DNA of 6,844 bases. Origin: JBMNTU01 sp050945895 (GTDB taxonomy: Bacteria > Bacillota > Clostridia > Christensenellales > Christensenellaceae). The DNA is taken from the NCBI GenBank assembly GCA_050945895.1, contig JBMNTU010000106.1, positions 1 through 6,844 on the forward strand, in the 5' to 3' direction. The position numbers and the translations under genes are program-made. Below, piece after piece: positions 6,741-6,844 of this stretch (its first letter is position 1; each line of letters begins with the position of its first letter). The notes below the pieces were generated by a model that was given only the letters and a program-made list of their open reading frames with translations, had not been told where the DNA came from and searched no databases.

Positions 6741-6807
6741 AGATTGGCGTGCCCCCCAATCCTTGAACCAGTTCCAAAGTTAGTGGAGTGATGATAAACT
6801 AACGAAG

Positions 6808-6813
6808 AAGGAG
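6808..6813 (+). promoter_or_regulatory. Ribosome binding site of the transposase-like gene
   Basis: AAGGAG sits 7 nt before the ATG at 6821. The in-frame ATG at 6815 is only 1 nt away from it and is too close to be the start. Confidence 0.6.
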
Positions 6814-6820
6814 AATGGAG

Positions 6821-6844
6821 ATGGCAAGGAAAAAATACACAACA
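6821..6844 (+). CDS. Start of a probable transposase (IS3 OrfA-like), 3' partial
   Basis: Only eight codons are visible, reading MARKKYTT. The basic MxxRKYT opening is typical of OrfA transposase subunits of the IS3 family, which bind the element's ends. AAGGAG 7 nt upstream gives a sound start. The call rests on this short peptide plus the terminal-repeat-like sequence 57 nt upstream and the broken LuxR gene next to it. Eight residues cannot prove a family, and another protein with a similar start is possible. Confidence 0.45.

Larger units (their letters stand above)
6764..6844 (+). mobile_element. Probable left end of an IS3-like insertion sequence (partial)
   Basis: From about 6764 the sequence TGAACCAGTTCCAAAGTTAG resembles the terminal repeats of IS3-family elements, which begin with TG and contain a CCAAA block. 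An open frame starting MARKKYTT begins 57 nt inside, the distance expected for an IS3 orfA. The LuxR frame on the opposite strand ends in a stop within this stretch. A small inverted repeat GTTAGT (6779-6784)/ACTAAC (6798-6803) lies inside. The other end and any target duplication are outside the window, so the boundary is approximate. Confidence 0.5.

Noticed and set aside
1..6844. CRISPR array, tRNA or rRNA genes
   Set aside because: No regularly spaced repeats and no tRNA- or rRNA-like sequences were seen on either strand.

Overview
The window suggests an anaerobic, gut-type Gram-positive bacterium (Bacillota, Clostridia-like). The signs are purine-rich ribosome binding sites of the GGAGG/GAGGAGGG type, a well-supported TTG start, an iron-sulfur flavoprotein of the FadH/BaiCD/2-enoate reductase kind, a stand-alone PfoR-like PTS EIIC, and a large-MalT-type LuxR regulator remnant. 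Base composition is close to balanced, except for an AT-rich intergenic region near 3365-3720. I cannot name the species.

Region 1 (2-3364, + strand) is one apparent operon. It starts with a left-truncated Old Yellow Enzyme-type FMN/4Fe-4S/FAD oxidoreductase. Two tandem paralogous single-domain cupins of 115 aa each follow, then a cysteine-rich DUF169 protein. Gaps between genes are 16-27 nt, each with its own Shine-Dalgarno sequence, and the operon ends in a good hairpin terminator at 3330-3364. The likely theme is anaerobic reduction or processing of a small organic molecule, with the reductase as catalyst and the cupins as metal-dependent accessory enzymes or binding proteins. The substrate cannot be read from the sequence.

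Region 2 (3365-3739) is about 375 nt without a convincing gene. It carries a 13-nt tandem repeat, a TATAAT hexamer and a perfect 8-bp inverted repeat, so it looks like a regulatory region for the next gene. Region 3 (3740-5944, + strand) holds an AraC-family regulator with a cupin sensor domain, starting at TTG, and then a PfoR-like PTS EIIC membrane protein. A possible weak terminator and a foldable leader lie between them. A strong hairpin terminator follows the EIIC gene. AraC may control the upstream reductase operon, the EIIC gene, or both; this is inferred from adjacency only.

Region 4 (5946-6844) holds the C-terminal part of a LuxR/MalT-like regulator on the - strand. Its 5' end is cut off where a different sequence begins at about 6764. 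That sequence looks like the left end of an IS3-like insertion sequence, with a transposase-like reading frame starting at 6821 (first residues MARKKYTT) and running off the window. The regulator therefore appears to be disrupted.
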